From the NCBI GenBank assembly GCA_964392305.1, contig CAYMPV010000033.1:8997-72996 (forward strand): 64,000 nt of DNA, written 5' to 3'. The position numbers were made by a program, and so were the translations under genes. Below the pieces are notes generated by a model that had not been told where the DNA came from, searched no databases, and worked only from the letters and a program-made list of their open reading frames with translations. Of this stretch, positions 1 to 8,551 are shown piece after piece; within the stretch, counting starts at the first letter, position 1, and every line of letters begins with the position of its first letter. The stretch comes from JACKIC01 sp964392305. Lineage in GTDB: Bacteria > Planctomycetota > UBA1135 > UBA2386.

Positions 1-309
1 GTGCGCGTCACCGACAACCTCTCGCCGTTCGGGCTGCGAATGCTCGGCGCGTCGCTGGGCTTCAGCCAGCCCTACTACCACTGGCCGATGATGGGCACCC
101 TGATCGGCTACGGCCACATCGGCGACGGCTCGAGCACGATCACGGTCGGCTTCGCCGTGCAGCAGAACGGCGTGTCCGAATCGACCATCGCCCAGCCCGG
201 CACGATCCCGACCGCGCTGGTCGGCACCGACATCGTCTTCCAGGCGATCCTCTGGGACACCAACACCAACGTCGCCGAGTGGACCAACGCGCAGGCGGTG
301 CACTTCTGA
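1..309 (+). CDS. C-terminal part of a secreted protein (5' end outside window)
   Basis: The reading frame is open from the first base and ends with TGA at 307-309, so only about 102 C-terminal residues are visible. The beta-rich, Gly/Thr-rich sequence ends in a segment reading IPTALVGTDIVFQAILWD followed by TNAQAVHF. This closely resembles the last strands of the secreted protein at 34684-36714 (IPTSLAF-GVNLFAQAAVLD). I infer it is the tail of the same exported planctomycete family. No catalytic motif is visible. The GTG at base 1 is probably not the true start. Confidence 0.6.
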   Translation: MRVTDNLSPFGLRMLGASLGFSQPYYHWPMMGTLIGYGHIGDGSSTITVGFAVQQNGVSESTIAQPGTIPTALVGTDIVFQAILWDTNTNVAEWTNAQAVHF

Positions 310-389
310 TCGCGGGCCGCGACCACTCCACCACCAGGCCCATCCCTGCCGTCGCCATCACCACCGAACCACCAAGCCAACCCGCCACC

Positions 390-881
390 ATGGCCCGTGA
401 ACCCTTCCTGCTGCTGATGATCGCCGCACTGGCCGGAGCCTCGCTCTGGCTGGCGCGTTCGCCAGCAGACTCCACCGGTGTCGCCATCGACCTCACCGAG
501 GCTGGCATCACGTCGGGCCGCGCCGCCACCACCGGCGCGGCGGCGACCACCGGTGAACTCGCATCACAAGACACAGCGACGCCGAAGACCGCGACCACCG
601 ATCCTTCCCGCCAACTGCAACTGCCCGACGGCTCGTTCGTCGACACCCTCAACGGCGCCACCAACCCCAAGCCGCTCGCCGAGTTCTGGGGCACCCAGAT
701 CCCGTGGAGCCCGATCGTCGGCGTCGAGCAGAACGACCAGGGCGTCGCGTGGTATCGCCACGAGAACGGCTCCTACAGCACCACCGAGACCCACTGGGAC
801 TCCGCCGGCAAACGCTACGTCACCTTGACGCGCGTCGCTCACCAGGGCCCCGCTGCGCCAGCGATCGCGCCTCGCCGCTGA
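390..881 (+). CDS. hypothetical exported or membrane-anchored protein
   Basis: A 163-residue protein of unknown function. The ATG at 390 is chosen because it is followed at once by a hydrophobic segment (about residues 5-20, LLLMIAALAGASLWLA) that would serve as signal peptide or anchor. The in-frame codons upstream overlap the previous gene and give no sensible N-terminus. Residues 30-75 are low-complexity Ala/Thr/Gly, likely a linker. The C-terminal half (about 80-150) is a small ordered region with LPDGSFVDTLNGA and WGTQIPWSPIVGVE. I do not recognise a family. It follows the preceding gene by 80 nt on the same strand and could be co-transcribed. Confidence 0.55.
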   Translation: MAREPFLLLMIAALAGASLWLARSPADSTGVAIDLTEAGITSGRAATTGAAATTGELASQDTATPKTATTDPSRQLQLPDGSFVDTLNGATNPKPLAEFWGTQIPWSPIVGVEQNDQGVAWYRHENGSYSTTETHWDSAGKRYVTLTRVAHQGPAAPAIAPRR

Positions 882-912
882 GCCCGTCCGGTCGATCCGA
901 CCAGGCCCACGC

Positions 913-2061
913 TCACGGATCGAAGCGCAGCACCTGGAACGGTGCGACCGTCGGCGGCCCGGCCGAGATGTGCAGCTCGGGCTTCTCGCCGAGCACCATC
1001 ACCGTGCACACGTAGGTCGACGGATTGCTCACCGGCGTCGTCCGTCCCGTGATCCGCAGCGCAGCCACCACGTCCTCGAACGTCGGCCGCTTGCCCGCCG
1101 GCAGGGCGCGGTCGAGCGCCGCGAAACGCGCGCACGGCAGTTGTTCCTCCGGTGGCCGGGCATCGGCCTTGGCCTGTGCCGCGTAGACCGGGGACCAGTC
1201 GGTGCTGGCCAGCGGATGATTGGTGTGCCAGACCCAACCATCGCGCCCCTCTGGTAACCAGGGCACGACCCCGCCGGCCGAGGCCTCGAAGCACGGCGAC
1301 CGATCCGCACCGCCGATCGTGTAGGCCTGTCCGGAGGCGTGCTTGACGCGTTTGCAGAACGCCACCGCATCGTCGTGCGAACGCTGCGCCAGGATGCCGC
1401 GCACCACGAACGCCACCGGCAACCCGTCCGGACACGGCCGCAGTTGCAGCACGGTGTTGACCCCGACCGCGATGCGCTTGTTGTTGAGGCCGTTGCCGCC
1501 GACCAGGCCCGGCAGCGTGACCACGAGGCTCTGCAGTTCCCCGTCGTCGTGGTGGATGCGCAGCACCGTCGGGTAACGGTTCATCCACAGCGGCAGGTCC
1601 AGGTTCTGCGCCACCAGGCCCGGTGTGTCCCCGTCGCGATCGACGCCGATCGTCGAGCACTTGTCGCCGCGGCCCAGCTCGGCCTGCGCCCACAACTCGT
1701 CGACCAACTGGAAGGCGAACATGCGCTCGAACGGCTGTTCAGCGCCGGCAGCGATGCCGCGGATCTCGTCGAGCAACTCGGGGGTGTGTTCCTTGGCGGC
1801 TGCCTCGAACTTCGTGTTCGCGAGGAAACGTTTCACGAACTCGTCGGCGGTGATGCGCGTGGAGCGCTCCAGGTCTCGCTGCCACTGCTGCACCATCCAC
1901 GCGATCTGCTCACGCAGCTGGCGACCGTGCTGCAGGCCGCGCTCATGCGGCGTGCCGCGCAGTTCGACGACCGTGAGCGAACGCTCCGGCGCCGGACGTT
2001 CCTGCGCGGGCATTGGCAGCGTGAGCAGGGCGACGACGAGAGCAGACCAGGGGGTGTGCAT
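913..2061 (-). CDS. secreted C45-family (acyl-CoA:6-APA acyltransferase-like) Ntn hydrolase
   Basis: A 382-residue protein. An N-terminal signal peptide (about residues 1-20, ending MPAQ) precedes a domain of the C45 / isopenicillin N acyltransferase type. Seen directly: a GTPHERGLQHGRQL helix (36-50) and GRGDKCSTIG, in which Cys135 fits the nucleophile exposed by self-cleavage in this Ntn-hydrolase family. NLDLPLW and GGNGLNNKRIAVGVN follow and are typical of the core. Family members hydrolyse or transfer amide-linked acyl groups; the substrate here is unknown. The start at 2061 is set by the signal peptide, because the upstream frame only shadows the glycosyltransferase. It is the third gene of a minus-strand set with the GT2 gene (50 nt upstream) and the TerB-like gene. 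Confidence 0.82.
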   Translation of the reverse strand: MHTPWSALVVALLTLPMPAQERPAPERSLTVVELRGTPHERGLQHGRQLREQIAWMVQQWQRDLERSTRITADEFVKRFLANTKFEAAAKEHTPELLDEIRGIAAGAEQPFERMFAFQLVDELWAQAELGRGDKCSTIGVDRDGDTPGLVAQNLDLPLWMNRYPTVLRIHHDDGELQSLVVTLPGLVGGNGLNNKRIAVGVNTVLQLRPCPDGLPVAFVVRGILAQRSHDDAVAFCKRVKHASGQAYTIGGADRSPCFEASAGGVVPWLPEGRDGWVWHTNHPLASTDWSPVYAAQAKADARPPEEQLPCARFAALDRALPAGKRPTFEDVVAALRITGRTTPVSNPSTYVCTVMVLGEKPELHISAGPPTVAPFQVLRFDP

Positions 2062-2111
2062 CGAAGACCTCGACAGGGATGTGGCGCGGGGACGCAGACG
2101 AGGGCGCGAGC

Positions 2112-2840
2112 CTACCGGATCCGGCCGATCGCCACCTGCCACAGCAGCCGCACATGACCGAGAATCGTGCGGCCGATCTTGAGCTTGCTCTGCCCGAACC
2201 GCCGCGTCGCCAGCACACACGGGTGTTCCCGCACGCGGCCGCCGCGGCGCAGCACGCGCACCAGCAGCTCGGCGGTGCCGAGGAACCGGGGATGCACCAG
2301 CGGCAGGTCGACGACGAACTCGCGTCGGTAGACGCGGAAACAACTGGTCCACGTGTGCACGTCGCTGCGCAGCAGCAGGCGATAGGCGCGCGACAACGTG
2401 CGCGACAGCAGCAACCGCCACGCCGGCACCCCGGCGACGCCGCCGCGCGGATGGTACGGCGATGCCGTCACCAGGTCGGCGTCGGCCATCGCCGCGACCA
2501 TCGCCGGCAGTTCGCGCGGGTCGTAGGAGAGATCCCCGTCGATCGACGCCACCAGCTCGGTGCGCGCCGCGCGCAGACCGGTCCGGATCGCCACGGCGAT
2601 ACCGAGGTTGCGCTCGTGTCGGCAGAGTTGGACGTCGGTGCGTTGCGCATATCGCTGCTGCAACAGCTCCCAGGTGCGATCGTCGCTGCCGTCGTCGACC
2701 AGCACGAACTGCAGCTCGCCGCCGCCGCGCAGATCGTCGGCCAGGGCCGACAGGGCGGCCGCCAGCGCGTCGAGCCCCTCTTCTTCGTCCTTGAGCGGGA
2801 CGACCACGGTCAGCGGCGAGGGCTGGCCCACGCCGTTCAA
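2112..2840 (-). CDS. GT2 family glycosyltransferase
   Basis: A 242-residue soluble GT-A fold enzyme. The N-terminus LTVVVPLKDEEEGL, the VLVDDGSDDRTW nucleotide-binding loop (about 47-58) and ASIDGDLSYDP, carrying the DxD metal motif (about 97-107), identify family 2 of the dolichyl-phosphate mannose synthase type. There are no C-terminal membrane helices, unlike bactoprenol glucosyltransferases. It probably adds a sugar to a lipid carrier or surface glycan; donor and acceptor cannot be told. The ATG overlaps the stop of the upstream TerB-like gene in an ATGA arrangement (2837-2840), so translation is likely coupled. Confidence 0.88.
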   Translation of the reverse strand: MNGVGQPSPLTVVVPLKDEEEGLDALAAALSALADDLRGGGELQFVLVDDGSDDRTWELLQQRYAQRTDVQLCRHERNLGIAVAIRTGLRAARTELVASIDGDLSYDPRELPAMVAAMADADLVTASPYHPRGGVAGVPAWRLLLSRTLSRAYRLLLRSDVHTWTSCFRVYRREFVVDLPLVHPRFLGTAELLVRVLRRGGRVREHPCVLATRRFGQSKLKIGRTILGHVRLLWQVAIGRIR

Positions 2841-3160
2841 TCCGCCAACAGGTCGCGGAACAGTTCCAAGGCGTCGCGCTCGGCCGGGACGACACGTCCG
2901 TCGGCCTTCGCGACCAGCTCGGCCGCCGAGAAGAACAGTTCACGATGCTCACGCGGCACCATCGCCGGATCGACCTCGTCGACGGCCGGCGGCACCTGCA
3001 ACCACTGCTTGACCTGGTCGACCTCGTCTTCGTCCAGACCCAGGTGGCCCGCGATGCGCATCACGAGGTCGCGCTCGGCTTGCTGGACCCTGAGGTCCGT
3101 CCAGACGAACGAGCAGACGAACTTCATCAGGTTCATGCGCGCTTGGCCATCGAGCTTCAT
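2837..3160 (-). CDS. TerB-like (DjlA N-terminal type) small protein
   Basis: A 107-residue all-helical protein. The pattern RMNLMKFVCSFVWTDLRV, then LVMRIAGHLGLDEDEVDQVKQWL, then AELVAKADGRVVPAERDALELF matches the TerB / DjlA N-terminal superfamily, which repeats acidic helix-loop units (here DLRVQQAERD and KADGRVVPAERD). Such domains occur in tellurite-resistance and envelope-stress proteins; the molecular role is not established. The start at 3160 (MKLDGQ) is preferred over the upstream in-frame codon because the fold begins right after it. The gene overlaps the GT2 gene by 4 nt and heads the operon. Confidence 0.7.
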   Translation of the reverse strand: MKLDGQARMNLMKFVCSFVWTDLRVQQAERDLVMRIAGHLGLDEDEVDQVKQWLQVPPAVDEVDPAMVPREHRELFFSAAELVAKADGRVVPAERDALELFRDLLAD

Positions 3161-3250
3161 GGCGGACAGTGGAGCACCACCGTGCAGATCGTTCCATACG
3201 CGAGCGCGGTTCCCTTGCGGCACGGACCCGGCCTACGAACAATCCGCCGC

Positions 3251-3496
3251 ATGACCGAACCCAAGATCGCAGCGCGCGCCCCCTACGTCCTCGATGTGCA
3301 GCCGGGCACCTACGCGTGGTGCGCCTGCGGCCTGAGCAAGAAGCAACCCTACTGCGACGGTGGACACGCCGGCACCGGCCTGGTGCCGCGCATCGAAGTG
3401 ATCACCGAGGCCAAGAAGGTCGCCTGGTGCGGGTGCAAGCACAGCGCCAAGAAGCCGTTCTGCGACGGCGCGCACAGCAAGCTGCCGCCGACCTGA
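3251..3496 (+). CDS. CDGSH iron-sulfur domain protein with two CDGSH motifs
   Basis: An 81-residue protein made of two tandem CDGSH zinc-finger-type iron-sulfur motifs. The first is WCACGLSKKQPYCDGGH, the second WCGCKHSAKKPFCDGAH. Each carries the three Cys and one His known to bind a [2Fe-2S] cluster in the mitoNEET family. Family members are electron-transfer or redox-sensing proteins; the partner is not known here. It lies alone between the divergently transcribed TerB-like gene and a small secreted protein. There is no clear ribosome-binding site before the ATG. Confidence 0.9.
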   Translation: MTEPKIAARAPYVLDVQPGTYAWCACGLSKKQPYCDGGHAGTGLVPRIEVITEAKKVAWCGCKHSAKKPFCDGAHSKLPPT

Positions 3497-3547
3497 TTTC
3501 TTCGGCATCGGAACGCACGAATCGGTGGCGCAGCGTCCCCTGTTGGC

Positions 3548-3913
3548 GTGGACCCACTCCGTTTCGTCGTCGCCGCGTTCGCGGCACTCGCCTTCGCTCT
3601 GTTGCCGATCGCCGCGCAGTCACCATGCCCGGACTTCGGCGGACATTTCACCGCGGGCGGCTGGCAACCGGCCCCCTTCTCGCAGTCCTGCGGCAACAGC
3701 ACCGCGCCGCTATGGCGCCTCTACACGCCGCCGCACCGCGCCCCCGGACCGCGCCCCGGCCACCGACCGCGCGACGCCCACGCCCTGCCGCGTTTCCTGG
3801 TCACCTACCGCTGCACCGGCCTGTGGTGGCTGCCGTTCGTTCCGGACCGCATCCGGGTGATGGGCTACGTGGTCGATCAGGCCGATCAGCCGTGCGCGAC
3901 CCTCAGTCCTTGA
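3548..3913 (+). CDS. small exported hypothetical protein
   Basis: A 121-residue protein starting at GTG. Residues 4-24 form a clear signal peptide (hydrophobic core then PIAAQ, an Ala-x-Ala-like cleavage region). The mature part is rich in Pro, Arg and aromatic residues and has four cysteines, which could form disulfides. No family is recognised. Its last 11 bases overlap the 3' end of the convergent symporter gene. Start-site evidence is weak because no ribosome-binding site is visible. Confidence 0.5.
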   Translation: MDPLRFVVAAFAALAFALLPIAAQSPCPDFGGHFTAGGWQPAPFSQSCGNSTAPLWRLYTPPHRAPGPRPGHRPRDAHALPRFLVTYRCTGLWWLPFVPDRIRVMGYVVDQADQPCATLSP

Positions 3914-5225
3914 GCACGTGGCCTTCGCGGCGCGCGAGCCACAGGCTGCATGTCAGGTCGCTGGTGACGTTGGGGATCGTGCGCGCCATGTCGACGAGGC
4001 GATCGACGCCCAGGATCAACGCCAACAACTCGGGCGGCACGCCGACCTGCAGCAGCACCACCGCGAGCAGCGGGATCGATCCGCCGGGAACGCCCGCCGC
4101 GCCGATCGCCGTGAGCACGGCCATGCCGAGCACCAGCACCTGCTGACCGATGCTGAGCCCCGCGCCATAGACCTGCGCGAGGAACAACACGCTCACGCCT
4201 TCGAACAGGGCGGTGCCGTTCATGTTCATCGTCGCACCGAGCGGCATCACGAAACCGGCGATCTCACGCGGCACACCGAACTCGTCGACGGCGGTGCGGA
4301 TCGTCGTCGGCATCGTCGCGTTCGACGACGAGGTCGAGAACGCGGTCACGATCAGCGTGCGGCAGCCGCGATAGAACCGTCCGGGCGACACCCGCGCGAA
4401 CAACCACGCCATCGAGGTGATGAACACCAGCTGGTAGAGGATCAGCCCCCCCATGGCGGTGACGAAGTACCAGCCGACCAGCTTCATGACCGGCAGACCG
4501 AGTTTGCTGGTGGCGTGGAAGATCAGGCACGCGACGCCGTACGGCGCGAGCTGCATCGCCCAGCCCAGGATCTTGATGCACAGTTCGTAGAGCGATTCGA
4601 GCAGCTCCCGCATCACCTGCGTGCGATCCGGCGGCAACCGCGTCGACGCGAGGCCGAGCAGCAGCGCAAACAGGATCAGGCCGAGGATGCCCTTGTTGGT
4701 GCTCGCCGTGCCGACGACGTTCTCGGGCACGATCTCGACGATCATCTGCAGCCAGTTCTTGGCCTGCTCGCTCTGCTCGACCTTGGCCTTGGCGACGGTC
4801 AGGTACTGCTCCTTGACCTGCGCGGCGACCTCGGGCGACATGCGTTTGCCGGGCTCGATCGTGCGCACCAGGGTGAGGCCGAGCAGCACCGCGAGCGAGG
4901 TGGTGCCCAAGAACCACAGCAGCGTGCGCGAACCGAGTCGCCCGATCTTCTGCACGCTGCCGATGCCGCTGACGCCGAGGAACAGCGAGCAGAACACCAC
5001 CGGCACCACCACCATGAACAACAGCCGCAGGAACAGATCACCGAACGGTTTGACGATCTGATCGGCCCACCACTCGATCGCCGTGTAGGTCTCCGACGGC
5101 GCGGCGCCGAGCCCGGGCGCGAACATCACGTTCAGGGTGATGCCCACGGCGCCGCCGAGGATCAGGCCGAGCAGGATCTTGGTCGGCAGGGAGATGCCGG
5201 CCTTGGCGGCGATGGGAGCTTCCAT
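3903..5225 (-). CDS. dicarboxylate/amino acid:cation symporter (DAACS family)
   Basis: A 440-residue multi-pass carrier of the GltP/DctA type. Family signatures are all present in order: the Ser-rich hairpin 1 (STSSSNATMPTTI), the transmembrane 7 cation-site motif (MNMNGTALFEG), hairpin 2 (GVPGGSIPLLAVVL) and transmembrane 8 (DRLVDMARTIPNVTSDL). The conserved Asp/Arg/Asn of the last motif contact substrate in homologues, so it should import glutamate, aspartate or C4-dicarboxylates with Na+ or H+. The ATG at 5225 begins MEAPIAAKAGISLPTKILLGL directly before the first helix. It is 47 nt downstream of sbcC on the same strand, without an obvious functional link. Confidence 0.92.
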   Translation of the reverse strand: MEAPIAAKAGISLPTKILLGLILGGAVGITLNVMFAPGLGAAPSETYTAIEWWADQIVKPFGDLFLRLLFMVVVPVVFCSLFLGVSGIGSVQKIGRLGSRTLLWFLGTTSLAVLLGLTLVRTIEPGKRMSPEVAAQVKEQYLTVAKAKVEQSEQAKNWLQMIVEIVPENVVGTASTNKGILGLILFALLLGLASTRLPPDRTQVMRELLESLYELCIKILGWAMQLAPYGVACLIFHATSKLGLPVMKLVGWYFVTAMGGLILYQLVFITSMAWLFARVSPGRFYRGCRTLIVTAFSTSSSNATMPTTIRTAVDEFGVPREIAGFVMPLGATMNMNGTALFEGVSVLFLAQVYGAGLSIGQQVLVLGMAVLTAIGAAGVPGGSIPLLAVVLLQVGVPPELLALILGVDRLVDMARTIPNVTSDLTCSLWLARREGHVLKD

Positions 5226-5272
5226 GTGGGCCGGCACGTTACCGCCGCGATCGATCGCAGGCGAAACCCGGC

Positions 5273-8200
5273 TCAGTCCCCGCGCACCACCACCCGGCTG
5301 CGACCGCCGCCCTCGGGCAACACCTCGACCACCGCGCCGATGCGCTCGGCGATGCCGTCGACGTGTGAGATCACGCCGACCTGACAACCGGTCGCCTGCA
5401 GCGAGTCGAGCGCGCCGAGCGCCGCCTCGAGGCTCTGGGCGTCGAGCGTGCCGAAGCCCTCGTCGAGGAACAGCGTCTCCACGCGGGTGCGCGGCGCCGC
5501 CAGCGTCGCCAGCGCCAACGCCAACGACAGCGACACCAGGAAGGTCTCGCCGCCGGAGAGTGTCTGCAGGCTGCGCCGCGCGCCACCGAGGTCGAGGTCG
5601 ATGACGACGAAGTCGAGTTCGCCCGTGGTGCTCTTCTGCAGTCGATAACGCCGCGCCAGTTCTTCGAGCCGGCGGTTGGCCTCGACCAGCAGGAAGTCCA
5701 GCGTCAGCGACTGCGCGAACACCGCGAACGCCGAGCCGTCGCTGCTGCCGATCAACTCGTCGAGCGCCACCCAGGTGCGCAGCTCCGCCTCGACTGCGTC
5801 GAGCTTGGGCAACACCAGCGCGCGGTGGCGGCGCAACAGGTCGTCCGCACTCAGTTCGGCTTGCAGCTCGTCCAACGCATCGCGCAGTCCCTGCCGCGCC
5901 GCGCGCGCGTCCTCGAGCGCGGCCGCCGCATCGCTCTCGACGATCGTCGGTCGGCCACCGCGTTCGTGCTCACGCCGCTGCTCGGTGCACTGCTGCAGCA
6001 CGGCGCGCGCGCTGCCCTCGGCGCCGGCCAGGCCCTGCAGCCGCGCCGCCTCGTCGGCCAGACCCGCGGCACCCAGGCGCAGCGCGGTCTCGACCGCCCC
6101 GGCGTCGACGTGCGCGGCCAACAGGGCCGCGGCCAGTTCCGACTCGACGGTTGCCAGTTCCGCCTGGATCCCACTCACCGCGGTCTCGGCCTGCGCCACA
6201 GCCTGCTGCGCGGATTCGAGCGACCGCCGACCTTCGCGCAGCGCCGCGGCCGCCGCCGCGAGCGCTTCGATCCCCGTGAACACCCCGTCGCCCTGCCTCG
6301 CCAACTCGTCGGCCCAGTCGTCGACGCCGGTGAAGGCCGGGGCGAGCGCGCGTTCGGCCACCTGCAGGTCTTCGGTGAGGCTGGCCAGGTCTTCGGCGGC
6401 GCGCAGCAGATCCGCGGCGCGGCGTTCCTTCTGCATCGCGACTTCCACCGCGGCACCGGCCTGCTTGGCCCGTTCGGCGACCACCAGCAGCGCTTCGGCG
6501 CGGCGGCGCAGATCATCCTGCCGTTGCGCCAGCGCGGCGGCGGCCGCGGCGGGATCGGGCGCGGCGACGAAGGACTCGAACTCGCGCCGCGCCTCCGCAA
6601 CACGCTCTCGTTCCTCGCGGACCCGCTCGTCGGCGTCCTTGGTGATGGCCTCCAGCCGCACGCATTCCTTCTCGTGAGCCCGGACCGCGTCCTGCGCCGC
6701 GTCGAACCGCTGCCGCGCCATCGCCACCCTTTGCCGAACAGTCGCCGCCGCCGCGGCGTCGAAGTGCACCGGCGCCGGGTGTTCTTCGGCACCACACAAC
6801 GGACACGGCTCGCCATCGTGCAGGTGCTCGGCCAGCTGCGCCGCGAGCTCGGTCTGGGTCACGGCACGCTCATCCTGCTGGGCCTCGACCAACGCGGTTT
6901 CCGCCGCGCGCTGCTCTTGCAGCAGCGCCTCGAGCTTGCCGACGATGCCGACGCGCTGCGCGGCGACCGCCTGCCCTCGGGCGAGCGCCGCTTCGGCGCC
7001 GATCGCGGCGCGCTGCCAGACGGTCGACGCCGCGCGCGCCGCCACCAGCTTCGCGTTCTCGACCTCCAGCGCCTGCTGTTGCGCACCCAGGTCCGCGAAC
7101 TCGGCGCTCGTCGCGGCCGTTCGCGCAGCGGCCAACACCTGCCCCGCCGCCGCGTGCTCGGCGCGCAGCAGGCCCGGGTCCGCCGATTTGCCTGGCGCCA
7201 TCTCGGCGAAACGTTGCGCCGTCGTCGCCAGTTTGCGCCGCCTGAACAACCACTGCTCGAGCAACGGGCGCCAGGCGGGCAGTTCTTGCACCAGCGGCGG
7301 CAGGCCATCGGCATCGTCGCGCGAACGCCACGGTCCGAGCTTCTCCTGCACCGCACGTTGCGCCTTGGTCACCTGGTGCAACGCCGTTTCCAGGGCCACG
7401 ACCGCCAGAGCCTGCGCCGATCGGGCGCGGCGCCGACGTTCGCGACGATCCTCGACCAGCGCCGCTTTGCCGGCGAGGGGCAGGGCCCGCTGCAGCTCGG
7501 CGAGATGACGACGATCGGGTTCGGCGGCGGCGTTCGCGGCCTGCGCCTGCTGCAACACCACCGTCGCCTCACTCTCGCGCCGCGCGTGACGCGCCGCCTG
7601 CTGGTACCAGGTCACGTAACTCTGGGCGAGTTCGATGCCCTGTTCGGCGATCGCGATCTCGGTGCGCCGCTGCGCCACGTTCGCCTCGAGCCCGGCGCGC
7701 TGCTCGGCGTCGAGCCCCTGTTGGCCCTGCATCTGCGCGACCAGCAGTTCACGGTCCTGCTGCAGCTTGCGCCGCTTCTCGTGCGCGGCCTTCGACAACG
7801 CGCGGTAGACGTCGGCGCCGGTCAACGTCTCGAGCAGCTGCGCACGTTCCTTGGCGTTGGCGCGCAAGAACGCGGCGAAGTCGCCCTGCGCGAGCAGCAC
7901 CGACCGGCAGAACTGCGCGAAGTCGAGCCCGAGCCGCAGCTGGATCGCGGCCAGCACGTCGGTCTTGCGACCGCTGGCGACGACGACCGCGCGCCCCTCA
8001 CCGAGCTCGAGCAGTTCGAGTTCCTGGTCCTGCACGCGACCATCGGGCTTACGGCGCGCGCGCCGCACGCGCCAACGGGCCCGGTAACTCACGCCATCGC
8101 GACCGACGAAGTCGACCTCGGCAAACCCGTCGGGCGCGCCGCGACGCAGCAGGATGCGCGGATCGTTGCTGCCGAGCCAATCGCCTTCCGGCTGGTTGTC

Positions 8201-8413
8201 GTCACCGACCGCGGGGCCACCGCGACCCGACAGCCGCGGTGTGCGGTCGAACAGCGGCAGGCACAGCGCATCGAGCAGCGTGCTCTTGCCCGCGCCGACC
8301 GGCCCGACGATCGCGAACAGGCCCGTGGCGCCGAGCGGCGACGCGTCGAGACGGATCTCGAACGGCCGCTGCAAGCTCGCCAGGTTCTGGCCGCGGATCG
8401 CGAGGATTCGCAT
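5273..8413 (-). CDS. sbcC: SbcC-type ATPase subunit of the SbcCD nuclease
   Basis: A 1046-residue SMC/Rad50-like ATPase. Seen: Walker A GPVGAGKST (37-45), a long Ala/Gln/Glu-rich coiled coil, a zinc-hook CPLCG near residue 537 at the apex, a second coiled-coil arm, then the ABC signature LSGGETFLVSLSLALALA (about 955) and Walker B FLDEGFGTLD (about 978). The order is complete and the length is normal for SbcC (about 1,000-1,100). With SbcD it cuts hairpins and processes DNA ends and palindromes. Unusually, sbcD (12053-13354) is not adjacent but lies 3.6 kb upstream on the same strand, separated by three genes. Confidence 0.95.
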   Translation of the reverse strand: MRILAIRGQNLASLQRPFEIRLDASPLGATGLFAIVGPVGAGKSTLLDALCLPLFDRTPRLSGRGGPAVGDDNQPEGDWLGSNDPRILLRRGAPDGFAEVDFVGRDGVSYRARWRVRRARRKPDGRVQDQELELLELGEGRAVVVASGRKTDVLAAIQLRLGLDFAQFCRSVLLAQGDFAAFLRANAKERAQLLETLTGADVYRALSKAAHEKRRKLQQDRELLVAQMQGQQGLDAEQRAGLEANVAQRRTEIAIAEQGIELAQSYVTWYQQAARHARRESEATVVLQQAQAANAAAEPDRRHLAELQRALPLAGKAALVEDRRERRRRARSAQALAVVALETALHQVTKAQRAVQEKLGPWRSRDDADGLPPLVQELPAWRPLLEQWLFRRRKLATTAQRFAEMAPGKSADPGLLRAEHAAAGQVLAAARTAATSAEFADLGAQQQALEVENAKLVAARAASTVWQRAAIGAEAALARGQAVAAQRVGIVGKLEALLQEQRAAETALVEAQQDERAVTQTELAAQLAEHLHDGEPCPLCGAEEHPAPVHFDAAAAATVRQRVAMARQRFDAAQDAVRAHEKECVRLEAITKDADERVREERERVAEARREFESFVAAPDPAAAAAALAQRQDDLRRRAEALLVVAERAKQAGAAVEVAMQKERRAADLLRAAEDLASLTEDLQVAERALAPAFTGVDDWADELARQGDGVFTGIEALAAAAAALREGRRSLESAQQAVAQAETAVSGIQAELATVESELAAALLAAHVDAGAVETALRLGAAGLADEAARLQGLAGAEGSARAVLQQCTEQRREHERGGRPTIVESDAAAALEDARAARQGLRDALDELQAELSADDLLRRHRALVLPKLDAVEAELRTWVALDELIGSSDGSAFAVFAQSLTLDFLLVEANRRLEELARRYRLQKSTTGELDFVVIDLDLGGARRSLQTLSGGETFLVSLSLALALATLAAPRTRVETLFLDEGFGTLDAQSLEAALGALDSLQATGCQVGVISHVDGIAERIGAVVEVLPEGGGRSRVVVRGD

Positions 8414-8437
8414 GGAGGAACTTGGTTAGCGGTTGGC

Positions 8438-8503
8438 GCCAGCCGCGCAAGGCCGCGACCCCGTTCAGACGTCGTCGGTGTCGCCCCACATCAGGTGCCA
8501 ACG
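8438..8503 (-). repeat. detached copy of the 3' end of the GNAT gene
   Basis: About 66 bp that align with 9994-10060 at roughly 90% identity: six substitutions, all transitions, and one single-base gap. Read on the minus strand it encodes RWHLMWGDTDDV followed by a stop, identical to the last residues of the GNAT protein at 10022-11197. The two differences inside that coding stretch are synonymous. It lies just upstream of sbcC and ends a 1.5-kb interval holding a secreted protein gene. Confidence 0.85.
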
Positions 8504-8551
8504 AGTCTGGCGTCATGGCCTGATTTCGCGCATCGGCGCTTCACCGCAGGG

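Noticed and set aside
2061..2952. Extended N-terminus of the C45 acyltransferase frame
   Set aside because: The extra 297 codons only shadow the GT2 and TerB-like genes in another frame; the signal peptide at 2061 gives a sensible start.
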